From Pseudomonas sp. (GTDB lineage Bacteria > Pseudomonadota > Gammaproteobacteria > Pseudomonadales > Pseudomonadaceae), in contig JAQZAY010000176.1 in the NCBI GenBank assembly GCA_029239415.1, forward strand, positions 1 to 7,742: DNA of 7,742 bases. Reading direction: 5' to 3'. The notes under the pieces were generated by a model. The model did no database searches and was not told where the DNA came from. It was given only the letters and a program-made list of their open reading frames with translations. Below are positions 6,235 through 7,742 of this stretch, in pieces (the first letter of the stretch is position 1; the number at the start of each line of letters is the position of its first letter). A program made the translations under genes and the position numbers.

Positions 6235-6591
6235 GTGGAAATTTTCAAAGAGTTCACTTTCGAATCGGCCCATCGCCTGCCCAACGTGGCGCCGGGCCAC
6301 AAGTGCGGCCGCCTGCACGGTCACTCGTTCAAGGTTGCCCTGCACCTGACCGGCCCGCTCGACCCGCACACCGGCTGGATCCGCGACTTCTCCGAGATCA
6401 AGGCGGTGTTCAAGCCGATCTACGAGCAGCTCGACCATAACTACCTCAACGACATTCCAGGCCTCGAAAACCCCACCAGCGAAGTCATCGCCAAGTGGAT
6501 CTGGGAACAGGTCAAGCCGCTGCTGCCTGAACTGTCCAAGGTGCGGATCCACGAGACTTGCACCAGCGGCTGCGAATACACCGGCGACTAA
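6235..6591 (+). CDS. queD: 6-carboxy-5,6,7,8-tetrahydropterin synthase QueD
   Basis: A 118-residue enzyme of the PTPS/QueD family at full family length. It converts 7,8-dihydroneopterin triphosphate to 6-carboxytetrahydropterin, the second step toward preQ0 and queuosine in tRNA. The zinc ligands are visible as H13 (SAHRL) and H28/H30 (GRLHGHS). The catalytic Cys is C24 (GHKCGRL), with H68 (LDHNYLND) and E107 ([11 protein letters not shown]) completing the active site. The start is GTG at 6235, chosen because the family begins [15 protein letters not shown]. The ribosome site is poor (GAG about ten bases upstream). It is divergent from the bqs-type operon. Its TAA overlaps the stop of the convergent gene, so there is no untranslated gap between them. 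Function is secure from motifs. Confidence 0.96.
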   Translation: MEIFKEFTFESAHRLPNVAPGHKCGRLHGHSFKVALHLTGPLDPHTGWIRDFSEIKAVFKPIYEQLDHNYLNDIPGLENPTSEVIAKWIWEQVKPLLPELSKVRIHETCTSGCEYTGD

Positions 6592-7226
6592 TCCCGCCGG
6601 GGGTTGGGAAGCGGCGGGACCGGCCGGTGGAAGATCTGCAGGATGATCCGCCCCTCCTCGCCTTGCTGGGTATTGAGGTAATAGCGGTTGTCCTCGAACA
6701 GTCGCCTGACGCGGCCACCGTGCAAACTGATCAGCTCGACGTTGCTTATCAGGTCGCCAACGGCGGCGGCCGCCGGGTCAAAGCCCTCGAGCCGCCAGAT
6801 CATGGTCCCGCTCGCCAGCGGATCTTCCCCGGCCGGCACTCCGGTATGGTAGAAACCCAGGTAGCCGTTGCGGCTCACGTCCAGCCGCCGCTCCAGGTCC
6901 GGCCATTGAGCGGCGTTGTCGCCGACGTAGGCAGTGCGAACCTCGTAGTCGTAGGCCTCGCCGGTCTGGTAGACCCCGAACCAGAAGTGGTTGATTTCAA
7001 GTTTCCCGCCTATGAGCCGTTCGGCGAGGCTGCGCAGACGATGGCGCCCGGCGAATAGCCAGCCATCCTTGGTATCCCACGTCGTGGTGTCATTGAACTT
7101 TGTCCACAGGGGCTTGAGCCAGTCGGTATCTTCGTCCAGGTCTTGTGACTGAACGTGATGGTCGCTGCTCTGCCAGTAGCATCGGGCGATGAAGCACAGA
7201 TCGGGCTGGAATTCGTAGTAACGCAT
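6588..7226 (-). CDS. Hypothetical protein of unknown family (212 residues)
   Basis: I do not recognise this protein. It is soluble-looking, with no signal peptide or membrane segment, rich in aromatic residues (Trp/Tyr/Phe, e.g. [28 protein letters not shown]). It has two acidic patches, one near the N-terminus (DLDEDTDW, about 29-36), and ends in a basic PNPRRD tail. The start at 7226 ([10 protein letters not shown]) is the likely one, though the ribosome site is weak (AAGAA about eight bases away). Codon use is in keeping with its neighbours. The stop (TAG) overlaps queD's TAA on the opposite strand. It lies 75 bases downstream of the DUF1289 gene on the same strand and could be co-transcribed with it, though a hairpin stands between them. 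It is probably a narrowly distributed Pseudomonas protein. That the gene is real is likely; its function is not known. Confidence 0.7.
   Translation of the reverse strand: MRYYEFQPDLCFIARCYWQSSDHHVQSQDLDEDTDWLKPLWTKFNDTTTWDTKDGWLFAGRHRLRSLAERLIGGKLEINHFWFGVYQTGEAYDYEVRTAYVGDNAAQWPDLERRLDVSRNGYLGFYHTGVPAGEDPLASGTMIWRLEGFDPAAAAVGDLISNVELISLHGGRVRRLFEDNRYYLNTQQGEEGRIILQIFHRPVPPLPNPRRD
6592..6619. repeat. Perfect 8-bp hairpin at the queD / convergent gene junction
   Basis: TCCCGCCG (6592-6599) and CGGCGGGA (6612-6619) are perfect complements around a 12-base loop, starting one base after the queD stop codon. There is no T-run on either side, so it is not a standard intrinsic terminator. It lies inside the 3' coding end of the opposing gene. 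It could stall polymerase or protect the queD 3' end. Confidence 0.45.
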
Positions 7227-7285
7227 CGGGAACGTTCTTGCACGGTTGAAGGCAAGCGCGAACCTAATCGAGCGGCGGCACCGTT

Positions 7286-7306
7286 GGCAGCGGGAAACCC
7301 GCTACC
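7286..7306 (-). repeat. Hairpin overlapping the stop codon of the DUF1289 gene
   Basis: On the minus strand, GG-T-AGCGGG and CCCGCT-G-CC pair at eight of nine positions around a TTT loop. The TAG stop (7304-7302) is in the first arm. No T-run follows, so it is at best a weak or Rho-assisted terminator. It may separate this gene from the one downstream or stabilise the 3' end. Confidence 0.4.
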
Positions 7307-7742
7307 CCAAGGCGTCCTTGAGAAACGAAGGGGCGATATAGCGCTGGTAGTGCGCCTCGGAAAGCAGAAAGAACTCGCGGTCGATGGCATCGCGCAACCG
7401 CGGCAGCTCCCAGTCGCGAAACTCCGGCATCAACACCATGCCGTAGGCCTCGATGTCGCGAATCACCCGCGCGCCCCGCGCGATCAGCTGGTAGGCCCAG
7501 CAATACGGCGACTGCGCCGGCAGGAAGCGAATGGCGCGCTGTTCGAGTTGCAGGCGCAGACGGGCGGTATCGAAGATCTCGAGCTTGGCTTCCATCACTT
7601 GCACCAGCAGCAGCTCGAGACGCAACCAGACGGCGCGTTTCTCCTCCTCGCTGTAGCCATTCCAGTGGATCACTTCGTGGTGGAAGCGCTTGCAGCCGCG
7701 GCACACCAGGTCCCCGTAGACTGTCGAGCACAGCCCGACGCA
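7302..7742 (-). CDS. DUF1289-domain protein (N-terminus beyond window)
   Basis: The frame is open through the right edge. The 146 visible residues begin CVGLCSTVYGDLVCRGCKRF, the Cys-rich head of DUF1289 proteins, with spacing C-x3-C-x8-C-x2-C. Four such cysteines suggest a zinc or Fe-S site, which has not been proven for the family to my knowledge. The GTG at 7706 lies inside this motif and is not the true start; a few residues are missing before the window edge. The rest (WNGYSEEEKRAVWLRLELLL, then a longer helical tail ending SFLKDALG) is longer than minimal DUF1289 proteins. That tail is helical, with a Trp/Tyr-containing stretch around PYCWAYQL. It sits upstream of the unknown 212-residue gene on the same strand, with a hairpin over its stop. 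Confidence 0.85.
   Translation of the reverse strand, partial: CVGLCSTVYGDLVCRGCKRFHHEVIHWNGYSEEEKRAVWLRLELLLVQVMEAKLEIFDTARLRLQLEQRAIRFLPAQSPYCWAYQLIARGARVIRDIEAYGMVLMPEFRDWELPRLRDAIDREFFLLSEAHYQRYIAPSFLKDALG

Overview
The window looks like chromosomal DNA of a fluorescent Pseudomonas, most likely of the P. putida group. The evidence is uniformly high G+C, genes packed with overlapping or touching ends, and a PepSY-PepSY-response regulator-sensor kinase operon matching the bqs (also called car) locus described in P. aeruginosa, placed next to queD. I see no mobile element, CRISPR array, tRNA or rRNA. Species assignment is inference from protein resemblance.

Positions 1-1239: a gene on the minus strand, cut off by the window edge, encodes a GH13 (alpha-amylase/trehalose synthase-like) protein. 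It keeps the nucleophile motif but has a lysine where the catalytic glutamate is expected. It diverges from a LysR-type regulator gene (1240-2106, plus) across a short intergenic region with overlapping promoter elements and a strong dyad that could be the LysR operator.

Positions 2080-3443: the LysR gene runs tail to tail, with a 27-base overlap, into a minus-strand gene for an HPP-family membrane protein fused to two CBS domains. Its upstream region holds two terminator-like hairpins. One sits only about 22 bases before the start codon, which suggests attenuation, a small RNA, or insulation from the operon upstream.

Positions 3444-6234: a four-gene minus-strand operon. Two secreted PepSY proteins are followed by BqsR-like and BqsS-like proteins, joined by ATGA/TGAATG-type junctions that imply translational coupling. 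In P. aeruginosa this system responds to extracellular Fe(II) and Ca2+. Upstream of the first gene is a tandem TTAAG-type site with one mismatch to the published BqsR box, implying autoregulation.

Positions 6235-7742: queD (queuosine/7-deazapurine pathway) is divergent from the bqs operon. Its stop codon overlaps the stop of a convergent, unrecognised 212-residue protein gene. Upstream of that gene, on the same strand, is a DUF1289 (four-cysteine, putative metal/Fe-S) protein gene truncated by the right edge.
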